A DNA stretch of 64,000 nt from Rallus limicola (taxonomy: Eukaryota; Chordata; Aves; Gruiformes; Rallidae). Below, piece by piece: positions 36,976-49,040 of the stretch. The translations under genes were made by a program, and so were the position numbers. The DNA lies in contig JAKCOZ010000007.1 of NCBI GenBank assembly GCA_022605955.1, positions 28,737,491 to 28,801,490 of the forward strand. The letters run 5' to 3'. Below the pieces are notes generated by a model. The model searched no databases and was not told where the DNA came from. It saw nothing but the letters and a program-made list of their open reading frames with translations. The first letter of the stretch is position 1, and every line of letters starts with the position of its first letter.

Positions 36976-39787
36976 AGAGGCTGAGTCCAGCACAAGAAGG
37001 TCTCTTTAGAAAGGAAATATGAGAAGTGAGCCTCCGTCTGAGCAGCTGGCCACGGAGGCACTGGCAATGTTCCCTCCCCTCCGGCAGCCCGCAGCGCTTG
37101 GTGACAGGGCGAGGGAGTGGCTGCAAAGAGCAACAGCGTAAGCAGATGACACACACACATTTGCACATATCAGGTCGGTTAGGATAGAGTTGTTATCAGA
37201 CAACAAAGTCTTCAGTGAAAGGTCAGATGTTGTGGCTCTGCGGGACAGATGTCTTCCAAAAGGCACATCCACGTCAGACGTGTACCTCGGGTAATTGCAA
37301 GTCTGTGATCCTTGAGAACTACAAATGGTGTTCAAAGTCCAGGGCTGCTCTGTGCCAGCAATGGGGGCTGACAAGAAAAACCTGGACTCGGAACCGCCAC
37401 AGAGAGGGAAAAAGAAGGACAGCCTTACTTATTGACATGAATCCAGGCCACAAGATGACATTTTCTTTTGCCAATCTTCAGAAAGATTTTTATGAGATAA
37501 ACCTTAAAGAGAGAATTAGAGTTATCTATACCAGGGTAGCTCTCAGGACAATGCTTGCTTGTGCCCCAAAAATATCACACAGACTTTCTCACTGCTATTA
37601 TTTTTTTCTAGAAGAAGTGGAATTCATGCATGAAAAAATACATGGAAGGATGAAACCTTATTCTCAGATGCATGGTGTTTGAAGTCATATCTGATCCACT
37701 TGCTGAGTGCAGACTGTTTGTGCAGCTCTCAGCACTGATAGGAGGTTGAATCTTCAGAGGCTGACGAAAATCTTCTTCTGACACTAACTCCAGATGCTGA
37801 GTATTGTGCTGAGCCAGATAAAAATCAGGACACTTATAGGTGATCTAGACTGTGGTCTTTCCCAAAGATGTTTTATCTGGATATAGGAAACCATCACCAT
37901 CATTTTCCTTTAAAAAATAAAAAAGAAATAAATACAAAAGGCTGTTTAAAACCCCAGTCATTACCAGAATAGAAGCATAATCTTTAAAATTACAAATATA
38001 TACATAATTGTGCAGACCTGATTATAGCTTTCTGTGTTTGCTTGGCTACAGATCTGACAACTTTGGAAGACCTTGGGCACTCATTGCTTTTTTTTAATCA
38101 GATCACTGAGTTAAGTGTCTACATATAAACTCCTTGGAGCCTAAGTTTAGTGACCTATTTTTGAAAATCTCAGTGTATTTGCACTCAAACAAAATTACCA
38201 CCAGTATAACACAAAAGGCCACTATAGCTGGCCTGAAGACAGAGAAAAACTCAACTTATCATCGTAGCTACTCTGTGACAATTAACCCCCCAGTCTGAGC
38301 AGCCCAGATAGGGTGCCACTCTGAATTTAGAGATGCAGACATTTCCCCCATTTTGTTACTAATCAGCTAATGCTACATTATTTTGTGTGACTGCTATTTG
38401 CCTCTCTTTCTTGGTATGGCATCCACCATCTCTCTTTACCTTCAGCTATCTCCAGCCTCAGAGCACACTAAGGCAAGGCAGGATTCTCACCTGTTGTCTT
38501 TAGATTAAAGCTCCTTGCCAGCAGTAAAGAGGACCTCAAGGGCTTTCAGTCCCAGGCAGCATATTGCACAAGTTTCCCTTTGCCCTCTCTGGGTTTCTCT
38601 TCCCTGCCTTCACCAGCAGCAACCTGGAGGCAGATCCGAAGGGCTGCTGCAGAGTTGGTGTCCACAACCTCCCCAACCACACGAGGTCCAGGGGTCCACG
38701 AACTACCCCCACTTAATCCTCACTGAAGGGGGAAGAACAATTTTTAATGCATAGTGAAGCATTTGTTTAATTCCTCTTAGGTGCATGGTGCATTTTAATG
38801 AATAAAATACCGGATTACCTCATATAAACAAAGTTTAACACGATCATGAATCGAGGCCTGAGAGTGCTCTCTGCAAGCTCTGAAATTGCCTTTGGGAAAC
38901 TGGCAATGTTTGGCATTTCCTGACTGTATATGTTTTATGGAGTATATTATTCACAAACATAAAATGTGCATTAAATAAATGTAAAACTGTGTCCAAAGCA
39001 GTGGGGTCATTAAAGATCCCATGGCACTTTATACTTATTGTGGGTGTTAGCCTTGGTCTCCTGGCCAAAATCAATTTGGCAATTACAGGCTGTTTGCCTA
39101 AATTCCCAAGCAGTTTCAGTCAGATGCCATATTCCTTGCCTCCTCCTGAGACTATTGAGTAGCAGCATTGTGTGCTGCTCAACGGTTTCTGTGTTTCATC
39201 CTTTAAATGGCTATAGTGGCCATGTAAGAAATGGGAAAAGCTAGAAAAGGTAAGCAGACACTTGGAAGGTTTTACTTGTTTTGGGAGGACCTTTGTGGGG
39301 TTTTCTTTGTTGTTTTGGCTTGGCTTTTTGAAATTATTATTTATTTAATTTAAAAGTAAAAACAAAGAGAATTAATACATCCCCAAAATAAGGATCCAGA
39401 TAATCTGCAGCCACACTGGAAAAATGTGGTTACAAAATGTTCTTCAGCCCTGACCCAGTTACAACCTGAATTTAATTTGCTGCCTACATCGCCCATGGCT
39501 GTAATACATCTCAGGAGCATGTTATTCACATGATAGGGTCCAATCCAACACCCATTCCTTTCTGTGAGAGTCAGACTGCTGCTGCTAATAAGGATGGCAT
39601 AATTCTCTCCTCGTTGTTATGGCTGCTATCATGTGCCAGAGTTTACATGTTCCCTTTAGGCACACACATTTAAAGAAAGAGTTTATTGTGCACTTTGGTG
39701 GAATCTGGAGCTGAAGCACAGAAGCCATATGTCAGGGGCTAGCTGTTTTTAGATGGAGGTTTGCCATAGTTACAGCTGTAGGTAATT
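36976..39787. other. Unique noncoding DNA, mildly CpG-richer at left
   Basis: Around 37030-37110 there are more CpGs than in the surroundings, but not enough to call a CpG island. A 155-codon open frame at 37215-37682 (plus) crosses this area. It matches no family I know, starts at a non-ATG codon context and ends in basic and aromatic residues without a domain pattern. Minus-strand frames at 36929-37168 and 37006-37374 overlap it. No splice sites or poly(A) signals could be tied to them. Confidence 0.4.
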
Positions 39788-39855
39788 ATTACAAATAATA
39801 ATGACTAACATTTATGTAACAGCTTTCTCCAAGCATCTCAAATCACTCAGTAAGC
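39788..39855 (+). mobile_element. MIR-like (amniote type) 5' fragment
   Basis: The stretch aataataatgactaacattt, atgtaacagctttc, and caagcatctcaaatcactca follows the start of amniote MIR (aataataactaacatttata, agcactttc, atctcaaagcacttta). The similarity is clearer than for most other old repeats here, but the piece is short, and the 3' part is replaced by another repeat-like segment. Confidence 0.5.
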
Positions 39856-39879
39856 CTTATATATTGATTACAAATCCTG

Positions 39880-39975
39880 AGCCAAATTCTGGTTTCATTC
39901 ATATATGCACAATGCTGATGGAAATCTCCGCTGGGATTTACATATGTAGCTGAGGGCAGAAGTTGGTCCTGTGCA
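39880..39975. repeat. Old palindromic amniote interspersed repeat, family unsure
   Basis: The segment begins with tcctgagccaaattctggtt and ends with agggcagaagttggtcct. These ends are imperfect inverted copies of each other, and between them lies a gctgggatttacat segment. I recall a palindromic repeat in turtle and bird DNA with ccaaattctg and cagaatttgg ends around a gtgtaaatct-type centre, which is probably a nonautonomous DNA transposon. I cannot name the family with confidence. Confidence 0.4.
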
Positions 39976-39995
39976 TGCATGTGTGTACACGTGCA
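39970..39995. other. 26-base perfect purine/pyrimidine alternation (Z-DNA-prone)
   Basis: Every base from 39970 to 39995 alternates pyrimidine and purine. The tract mixes TG, CA, CG and TA steps (including tgcatgca and tacacgtgca) rather than being a simple dinucleotide run. Such tracts favour left-handed Z-DNA under negative supercoiling. It also holds an ATGCAT palindrome and a CACGTG E-box-type hexamer. Function is not shown. Confidence 0.7.
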
Positions 39996-39999
39996 ACCT

Positions 40000-42589
40000 A
40001 CACACACTCAGTCAGGTAGGTGTATAAAGATTGATTCACTTATTGGCTGAAAACTGGAGATACGGTGCACTTTGTGCAACATTCAGCAATAGCAAAAGTG
40101 AGTTGGGATTAATAAACATTTCCACAGAACAGTTTTCTGGAAAACTGGACTTTGTTTTAATAAAAAAAAATTCATTTGGACAAATAAGCCAATCTCCAAA
40201 GAAATCAGAAGGAAAGAAGTCAGTGTCTCTTTCTTTTTCTTAAAAACTAAAAATCTTCAGCATATAGACACAAAGTATTCTGATATTACCAAAACAAAAT
40301 ACGTTTCCTATAATGATAATAAAATAGCATGACATATCCTAATTAATTTTTTCCCCCTTTAATGAATGGTCTGTGAGAAAATGGTGAGCTAACTTTCTCA
40401 TTGACAACAAAAACAAATCTGGAAGATTCAAATTTCCCATGCAAAGAAATTCTATTTTCCAACCAGATCTATTCAGTAAAGAGAATAGGACAAAGATAAT
40501 GAGCCTGAAGCCTTTGTTCTCTGCTGTTTACATAACGCAGGAGAAATGGACAAAGGAGACTTTGCCTCATCTTTGAACTTCCCACCTTCTTTAAGCTTGG
40601 TTTAGCAAGAGTTTACACCTGCAGGTTGTTCTAATACCTTCATGTTGGTAAAAGAGAGGAAAGCCAACCGTTTTTAAATTAAGCTCCTATACAGACAAAT
40701 TTTGGATGAGCAGAGCATAATCACCATAATTACAAGTTAATCAAGAAGCTGGAATAAGCAATCTGGCTCCTGAGAAAAGTCCAGCAGTGAAAATTTTCCC
40801 TAGCATTACAAGAGGCCTCCGGATCCAGGCTAAATCAAGGAGAGGAGAGTCAGGACCTGAATATATGACACCATTTCCTACTGCACGTGTTCTTGGAGAT
40901 TTCCCATACATGTATTGTGCAGGCCCAAGTTCACTTATCCAACGGAAAGAAAAGATGAGTGCTTGAGGCAACATGGCAGCAGATCAGCGTAACAAATCTC
41001 AAGATTCTGGACAGCTTCAGCAACCAAAAAGCAAACACCACAAATCAGGGAGACAAAAAGTGCAAAGTATTTACTTCGATGCAATGATAGGAACATTTGG
41101 ATTCCAAAACAACAGTCGCCTTCTGCATTATCTATTAAAATGAACGGCAGTAAAGTATTTACTTTAGAAATTAAAAAGCACCCTAGTGAATTATTCATCT
41201 CTTTCTGTGACTTGAGAGGAGATAGTATGGCACCGCACAGCTTGTTATAATACACAGCAGCATTTTGATTTGCAGATTTAAAGAATTTCAGATTGCTTAG
41301 AGATACATGAGGCTCCGTGGTGGTATGTAGCATAATTTCTCACACAGTCTACCCGTTGGAACAACTCTTGCCTTAGAGGAGGTAAGTGGTAATGTGAAAC
41401 ATGTTGTTTCCTATTGTGAAGTTTTAAAGAAATACATTAACCACAAATACTTAGACTTTTCCCTTCATTAATATTCTAGTTAAATATACACTACTAACGG
41501 ACAGCTCTGGGACAGCTCAGACAGCCTGCCTGATACATGAAAAAAACAAGAGCCCTCACTAGATGATGCATTGAAGTTTTTCAGTGGAACGATTCCACCG
41601 ATTTCAGAGGAATTCCTCCTTATTTACTGAGGTACATTTGACAAGAGAATCAGGCTCAAAGCAATTGTATTGACAGTTTGAAAAACCTCACTTTAATCTC
41701 CACAGAGAAACATAATAGTTGAGATTTCCATTTAAAACATATCTGTTTTGATGAAATACAAAAGAATATGGTTTAACAAGCTGCTGTACCATTTTCAATC
41801 AGCACAAAAGCACAGATCGCATTTTAGAGAGGTATTGTGAAATATTTTTAATGAAACTTGCACAAAAGTCCACCCTCTGAGAAAACTCAGCCTACCAGAC
41901 TAATACATCAATAGAAAAAGAAAATGAGACATGAAAACAAACCTTGGTTAGATGACGATAGGAAATGTTAGCTAGCCTAGAGGAAAGGAAAGGCTTGGAA
42001 TTTAATGCAAAATTTAACTCTTCTTTTTAGACAAGCAATTTTCAATGCTTCTTTGGTTGCAAACTCTGTAGACATAAAGACTATTTCTTGAGGAGTCGGG
42101 TGTAAAATAAATTATTCCAGGGAAGTTCTCACATGTTTGGCAGGCCTAAAAAAATAGTCAATTATCAAGGACTGTAAACATAGGTCTATCTCCATTTTGG
42201 ATTTTTTCCCCACCATGGATCTCAAATTATCCATGTAAAAATGCATCTTCTTCTTGCAGACTCTCTATGGCCTCTTTTCTTTTCTGACTGTGTAAGTCAC
42301 GTAAACAACAAAGTGGTTTGCTTGTCCAGAGAACGCTGTCCATCAGCTGCACTTGTCAAGGGAAAGTATATTTTACAGAAGCTTTATTCTACCTTGTCCC
42401 CATTCGATCTTGATCATAAAAGGGTTCTGACAAGGGAAGTCATGGGAAGGTGAGAACACAGCAGTGGGCTCAGGCCTTGTACTGACTACCAGCAAGGACA
42501 GGTTGGGGGGAGTTGCACATGCTGTAGAGTTGGGCTGAGCTCCTTTGCTTTTAAATGACCACCACCACACACTGGGCAAATCTTATCAT
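40000..42589. other. Unique AT-rich noncoding DNA
   Basis: No transposon or gene recognised. Open frames at 40031-40243 (plus), 40741-40974 (minus) and 40935-41333 (minus, 132 codons) have no family motif. An A9 run lies at about 40163-40171. Confidence 0.4.
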
Positions 42590-42645
42590 CCTACAGATCC
42601 TCAGTTTCCCAGACATGAAATGGGGATAGGTTTTCACCTTCCCTT
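42590..42645 (-). mobile_element. MIR-like fragment, antisense
   Basis: The words cagatcctcagtttcccaga and catgaaatggggatagg match the most conserved antisense MIR segment (cctcagtttccccatctgtaaaatggggata). The flanks do not extend the match convincingly, so only the core is called. Confidence 0.45.
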
Positions 42646-45138
42646 ATTATTGGCCTAAGCTGCTCCTACTAGCGTTGATATAAAATATTCAGGGAGAATT
42701 GATTCCTACTGGATGTCTGAGCTGTGAAGTCCCCAGTCTAGTGTGGTGCCTCTTGTAATACAAATAAACTATAGCGATAAATATGTCTCTTGAGGAACAA
42801 GTTTCCCTGAGCCAAAGGAGCTCTGAGCAGCCCCCTTAGGCAAGTTCACCCTTTCATGCTTAGCATTTAAAACTCATTTTATGAGCTGGTTATATGCTTA
42901 TAATGTTTAATCTTTGCCTAATACTTTTTATGGGGTCCTTGTGGATGAAGGGTACACTTAGAGGAAAAGTCAGGCTATGTGAAAAATGCTTACGGCAAGA
43001 GCTGGGAGTACTGGTTAGCTGAGAATTGGGGAATAATCCTGTAGGTCCTTAACACCAGAATTTGAAAATGAGGGAATTAAGGCTCCTTACTGCTATTCTG
43101 CAGATTTTTTTCCAGCTCCTGTTTTGGGCCATGAATGTTTCCCTATAGCCAAGGTAGATAATCTAATGTCTAGATGGCCCATTCCATTATTATACTGTCT
43201 CATACCAATATTAACTTGGCTTATCAAAGCCTCAACTGACTGCAGTAAGGATATTTAGCACTTAAAACTCTCATTGACTGTTGCTGGAGGCATCCACACA
43301 GGAAGCTGACCATTAGTCCTATTGCACCATTTGCCAGGAAACTCTGCTCAATTCTCTTTGCAGTGGCTGGTCCTCATGGGAAGCATCTTTATAATACATG
43401 CCCACTATGAAATGCTACTCCTTTTAGCTCAAAGGAAAGAAGTTTGTTCTCTGCAGTGGCAGGGGTCAGTCCCTACTGATGACCTACAGGAGCATCACTC
43501 CACTCATCTGCACAAAGGTTCTCTCTCTCTTGTAATATCCCTTCTCAATCTTCTCTGTGAGCTCGTGACACCACATGTTCTCCCAGAAAAAGCAGAGCTT
43601 TACTTCTAGCAAAAAAAAAAAAGAAGTCCCTGATGAATTCCAGAGACTTAGGGTTGTGGCCTCTGCAGTCCTGTCTCTCATTTCTGTGTGCTTATCTCTG
43701 TAAAAATATTTGTTCCCACACACTGGATGGCATACAGTGCACACACTCACGGACATCCTTTATCCACCTTCACAGAAAAACAGTCCCTTGCTGCTTTCTA
43801 CACCCACACAAGCTTCTTCCTGCAACACCGCCTCTTCACAGAGCTTCATAAACACCATCAAACCTGTGTGGCAGAGAGGATCTGCCAACCCACCAAAGAC
43901 TCAGTGCTCACAAAACAGAGCTCTGTGAGACACGTCTTTTCGAAGGGCTCCAAGCCTTGCACAAATCCACTATCACAACCCAGGGAAAACCCTGGCATTA
44001 GTCTGGGCTAACATCTGAGCCAGCACTCCCAGCCAGTTCTCTCACATGTAGGGAGTTCCAGGGCGTTCAGACACATAAACCCCGATCCATTACACATTGG
44101 GATCATTGCTCAGCACTGCTAGTTCTGGTGGTCATATAACACTGCAAGGCCTTCCACTGTGTTGTACCCAAGTACAACCCACTGGCATAACAAAAGTTAT
44201 ACCTTTGGGAAAATGAGCTGAATCAAACTCCCTTTTATGGAAAAAACCCACATTATTTCAACCAGCTCCTCTACAGAGCAGGTGCCTCTGGCTCTTCATG
44301 TATCAAACTCATCTAATGCTTTGATTGAAAATAAATATCTGCCTAACTTTTAACTCACTTACACTGAATGTTCCCTGTAGCCATTTGCAGCACAATGTGG
44401 TGTGAAATTGTCTGTGTGAATTGGAAATCTTAACTTTTAGTCTTGTCAGTCCCAGTCAAGATTGCAAGCTCTTACCTCACATTAAAATGACATCTATAGT
44501 GGACAAAAACGTAATGTACTGGTATAGATCTAACACAGTGGCAGAGCAGAAAGCCCCTGAATACTCATTCAAGAGGTCTTCCTGGGCAAAAATAATCAAG
44601 AATTATTTGGATGATGATTCAAATCAAATGCCACAAAACATGCAGAGATTATTTACGTTGCAAAGAAAAACTTGCTCACAGAGTACTTTTAAGCAATTTT
44701 CCTCATACTTTAGTCACAGGCTTGCAATGGATAGTAATTATTCCAGTCTTTAATACAGACTTCATCCTCCACCCCCCCTCCTTTTTCTCCTCCCTCAGAG
44801 GAAAAAAAAAATTATAGGTAGTAATTTTCCTTCACTGGCCAGCACACGGCTGTGTGTGAAGAATACTCTCTGGATATCCAGCACGATGTAGGCTTTGATG
44901 GATGGAAATAAAAGATCATTCTCTGCAAGCTGGAGCTGAAATGTTAGCCTTTGAGAGCAAAGGTTATTTTATCAGGAAATAAATCAGAGCCCTCTTTCAT
45001 TACTGTTTTTTTCCGAGCTCATCTCAGTGATGACTAGGGTGTGTGTTCAGACCACAGGAATCTGAAGAACCACCCAGTCGCTTCATCAGTCCTAGAAGAC
45101 GACAGGGCCCAGAGTCAAAGCAGCACCATTCTGGACCA
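42646..45138. other. Unique noncoding DNA, no gene seen
   Basis: Open frames at 43322-43609, 43633-44011 and 44421-44753 (plus) and 43484-43756 (minus) overlap and show no family motif. An A12 run lies at 43610-43621, but no upstream retrocopy signature (coding relic with poly(A) and target duplication) was found. Confidence 0.45.
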
Positions 45139-45186
45139 TTTTTTTTTTTTTTTATTTCTTCTTTATTTTTCTTCTTTTTTTTATTC
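45139..45186. repeat. Poly(T)/pyrimidine tract
   Basis: T15 at 45139-45153 is followed by a T-rich segment with scattered C and A up to 45186. It could be the antisense poly(A) tail of a retrocopy, but no coding relic is visible to its right. It could equally be a simple polypyrimidine tract. Confidence 0.85.
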
Positions 45187-46072
45187 CGACTTATTTCTGT
45201 TTGTTTCTTTGTATGTTCTCATTTATAGGCTGGTGGTTACAGTTCATTCCATGAACTCCAAGCCAAGAACTGCTGGGTTGTACTCCCAGCTGCCCGTCCC
45301 CTGTGCCACCCCTTTATGAGAAGCCATCCTGTGGCTCTTCCTGATCTGTCCCCAGGGAGCCACCTTCCCCCAGGCTTCGAGAACAGCCTAGGGCCCCTTC
45401 AGCAGATCAACATCCAAGGCTCCCCACTGCACTTCAAAGGAGAGGCTTTGCCTTGCTGTCTGACATGACATCTCCTTTCTGCTAGCAGCTCACCACAAGC
45501 TAATGTGTGTGGCACAGAGATGGTGCTGGCCATGGAGATGACTGCCCCACTGGCAGAAATGCTTGGGGATGTGATTCTGGAGCCTTCAGAGCCCCAGAGA
45601 GCAAGGGGACATGTTATTAGGTCTTTCCTAAGGAGGCAGACAGGAGGGACATGTGCTCTGCCCATGTGGCTGAAGCCAGGGAAAAGGGAGGGCACAACAG
45701 GAGCAACTAGTGAGGTGAGGAATTGAGGGGGGAGGGGGGAACAAATGGTGGACAGCAAAGGTGGGAGGCAGTGAGATAGCCAGCAATACTTTGGCATCCC
45801 CAAGGGCAGATAGCACAAGATACAGGCAGGGCAAAACAGCAAGAGGGATGGCCATGGAGATCTGTGTACGTGAGTGAGCAAGGACTGTAAATACAGGCCT
45901 TGCCAGGGAGCCAGACCCACGCAGCCTCTGCAGCCCACAGCCTGTAGCACTTCCCTACCTCAAAACCTGAAATAAACTTGGACACCACACCTTCAAGAAA
46001 AGATACAGCTATTTATAAGCATTCCAGCTATGCCTTTGAAGCTATTTCAAAAGCCTAAGATATAATTTAGGG
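45187..46072. other. GC-richer noncoding stretch with a 183-codon open frame
   Basis: The minus-strand frame 45399-45950 (183 codons) is rich in L, P, S and C, lies over a purine-rich plus strand (G-rich at 45727-45739) and shows no domain. Two other minus-strand frames and one plus-strand frame overlap it. I regard it as a composition effect rather than a gene. Confidence 0.45.
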
Positions 46073-46117
46073 TTTTTTTTAAAAAAAAAAAATTGAGTAT
46101 GAGAGAAGGGGGGGGGG
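46073..46117. repeat. T8/A12 junction followed by G10 run
   Basis: T8 (46073-46080) abuts A12 (46081-46092), making a small self-complementary A/T block. A run of ten G follows at 46108-46117 after a purine-only linker. All three homopolymers sit within 45 bases. This is prone to slippage and sequencing-length errors. Confidence 0.85.
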
Positions 46118-46329
46118 AGAAGTTTAAAACCAGAAATAAAGTCCAACCATCACATTTCACCAGTAACCTACAGGTCTGCAGGTCTCACTCAGCCCCTGCC
46201 TTCCTGGCAATCAGGGATTTTAATTCACTGATTTATCACTGAATTTTTATACAATTAAATATGTGGGGTTTTTTCCAAATATAAATTTTATATTTATCAG
46301 CTGCTAAACATGCATCCCTCATGCCCCTT

Positions 46330-46470
46330 CAGGAAACAAAATAACTATCATTATTTCACACGTGGCAAAACTAAGACATCAACACACTAGATGACACGTC
46401 AAGTTTGCCAAGGCAAGCCTATGTCAGAGATAAGATGAGAGCATGACTGCTTCATTTTCAGTTCTGATGC
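46330..46470 (+). mobile_element. MIR-like ancient SINE fragment
   Basis: The words actatcattatttcacacgtg, gcaaaactaagacatcaac, tgacacgtcaagtttgccaa, and tatgtcagagataagatga match MIR order (tattattatccccatttta, gaaactgaggcac, gtgacttgcccaagg, and gcagagctgggat). Substitutions are heavy but order and spacing are preserved, so this is one of the better old SINE calls here. Confidence 0.45.
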
Positions 46471-47486
46471 TAAATGTCAAGCTTTTCTTTTTTAATCTAT
46501 TTTTCTGCAACCTGGCAACAACTATAAGTCTGACTGGAGAAATAAGATCTTAAAATTGAATGTCTCTCAGTGATTTTACTGTGACTCTTACATTCATTTT
46601 ACACCAAAATCCTGTCAGGGATGGAGTTTTACGCGGTTTTGACTAGAGTCAGACTCAGATTACACAATGTCTTAATTATTGGTCATACCCCATCTCTTTG
46701 GAGGTCTCATTGTTATACAACAAAGGTCATGAAGGAATTGCAAGATCCAAGCTTTAGAAGTGCCGTTGATCAAGATCTATGTAATTATTTTAGCCACCGC
46801 AGAAGGTTTCTTTGGATATAACATGCAGAATTCATGATGGTATAAATGTGTCATCTCATCAGGACCTCTTCTACGTACACACACTTTGCACAGCTTGTAG
46901 TCTGCCATGGTCTTGACAACTCTCTAAGTTTTGCAAAGGGAGCAAGCAACCAGTTTGGGACAGGTCTTCTCTGGCCTCCTCAAATGAGGTGAAGAGAGAA
47001 TCTGAACCAGCACTTCATTGTCCTGAAGAAGCAAATCAATCTTACACACTTTAGAAGGCAGCATTTTAACCACAGCTATGACCTTTTCTGTTCCTGGCCT
47101 TGTGCCTGCTATATCAATCACATACTATGAGAACAGCAGCTGAGTTTATCACAGCATACATTTTCCTCTAATTACTGTCCTGTAGCCTAAATTATCTGCA
47201 GAGCTTTGTCTGAAGCCTATAATGGGTGCTTTGAACATCCCTTAAACTTCCCGCCAGTCTTGCAAAATCTTCCTCCAATTACTCGAAAGTTTCAGGGGCA
47301 CCCACCATACTGAGCAGGAAGCAACAAAAAAATCAGCATCTTCAGGGAAGTGGAAAAGACAGACACTAATGTGCCAAAATTCAGTAGCTGCATCTATGGG
47401 ATGTGTACTGGTTACATTACATTTATATCCATTCATTCCAGAAGTGTCATCTCATTTAATGTTTCTTTATACTGCTCAGCTGATAC

Positions 47487-47510
47487 AAAAAAAAATTTTT
47501 TTTTTTAAAA
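47487..47510. repeat. A9T11A4 self-complementary block
   Basis: Nine A are followed by eleven T and then four A. The A9/T9 part is a perfect palindrome centred at 47495/47496. Intrinsically bent or cruciform-prone DNA is possible. No function is visible. Confidence 0.85.
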
Positions 47511-48638
47511 TGCCCTAAGGTATTAGCATCCATCTATATAAAACAGCCTTGCCAGCTGGCTTGGGAATGCTGTAATGACTCTTGCCCTCTCAGGCAGTGG
47601 ACCTGGAGAGAAGGAAGGAGAGCAATGAGAAGGCCAGGGCAGAGGACAGGGATGGGAAAAGGCACATATGAAGAAGGCAGTGCGGAGAGCATGAGGGCGC
47701 CTGGGTGTCCCTGCACAGCTCAAAGGGATGCTGCTCCAGTAACCCAGCAAAGCCCAGGTGGTTCCTGGGTGTTCTAGGAAGAACAGATGTGGTTTCCTGA
47801 CCTTCTGGAGGGTGTGTTATCCACACTGTGCTCCTGCATAGGAGTCCACACATACCTGCTGAGTTTAACATTTATGATAGCCTGAATGCACCACTGAAAA
47901 CATTATACTTAACTGTGGGGTGGGGGGAAGATACCAAAATATACTGTGAACAGACTTTTCTTAAACACCATTTTCAAAATGCCTCAAGGATTATTCACCT
48001 CATTTTAAATACATACTGTATTTTAAACCTGCTTAAATATATCTTTAACTGAAGACTGGACAAGTTCCAACAAAGTCATCCATGTAGTTGAGGTAAATGA
48101 TACGCAATTTATGACCATATGTTATTTTATTAAATAAAAAACCAACAAAAACTGTCATTGCCAAAGAAAAAAGAAAATATCTTCCCAGAAGAAAACATGT
48201 ATTTACTTAATATTATGGCTGCAATACAAGTTAAGAGAAGCCAAGAGATTCAAAGTCAAGGCTATCCTTTATGCTTTTACCCGGCAGCTATATGAGGTAA
48301 GAGCCAAGTGCCAGCCATAACTTGCATTTCTCGTCCAGTGCTGGTTAATGTACCAATTTGTACGTTATGGAAACAGGCTTCATCTGTTCTGTCAAACCCT
48401 TTCCTGATTTTGCAGTGCCCACAATAAGCACCCAGCAGTATCCTCTTCCTGACTCTTTTATCTTCTGTCTTTTTTAAGCAAAAACCACTGCAGCCCAGCC
48501 GTCCCTGGGAGGGTGCCACAGGCAGAGTTGTAGGGCTGAGCTATCCCAAGCCCTTCAGTGGCGAGGTGGTATCCGACAGCCCAGCCACAAACCCAAGGAC
48601 AGACAGAGGAAAAGTCCCAGAAGATGGAGGGATGGAGG

Positions 48639-48671
48639 GGTATTGAAGTTCGGGGGAGGGGAGAGGGGGAG
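48639..48671 (+). other. Potential G-quadruplex (loose)
   Basis: Four G tracts are present on the plus strand: G4 at 48639-48642, G5 at 48654-48658, G4 at 48660-48663 and G5 at 48667-48671. Loops are 11, 1 and 3 bases. The first loop exceeds the usual seven-base limit, so only an extended-loop quadruplex is predicted. Confidence 0.5.
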
Positions 48672-49040
48672 CAGTGCATCCTAATGCAGGGACCGCCCTG
48701 GCCTGTGGTGCTCTGCAGTAGCCTGTGTCCACACGCAGAGGGCAGAGGAGTGTCCTGCATACCTCTGCAGCTTGGGGCAGTGCCGAGCACCAGCTCTCTC
48801 CTCTCAACATCTCTGGACTGAGATCCTCGGGCTGTCACCCTCTCAGTGTACACTCGAGGTCCTGTAGGCACTAACATGAAGCTAATTCCTGTCCTGAAGC
48901 AATGGCCGGACAGCCTTCCCCCAGCCACTTCATTTAGGATCCAGCAGGAGTGAAAGCAATGCATGGTGATACTGCCACCAACACAATTATATTTTTCCTG
49001 TTTGCTCTGATTTCTGTCTTCACCTTCTCCCACCCCCACC

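Larger units (their letters stand above)
46471..49040. other. Unique noncoding DNA, no gene seen
   Basis: An A9T11A4 block lies at 47487-47510 and a G-rich run at 48639-48671. The longest open frame of the window (195 codons, minus, 48458-49045) begins at the edge of the neighbouring CR1, is C/S/G-rich and has no domain. The plus-strand frame 48558-48821 and the minus-strand frame 48541-48810 overlap it. None is called as a gene. Confidence 0.45.

Noticed and set aside
38100..38175. Words such as ggagcctaagtttag and ttgaaaatctcag recalling an amniote palindromic repeat
   Set aside because: Too short and diverged, with no second arm visible.
43610..43621. A12 run as the tail of a processed pseudogene
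   Set aside because: No coding relic lies upstream and no flanking target duplication could be found.
45139..45186. Poly(T) as an antisense retrocopy tail
   Set aside because: Sequence to the right resembles no known gene or RNA. A simple pyrimidine tract explains it equally well.
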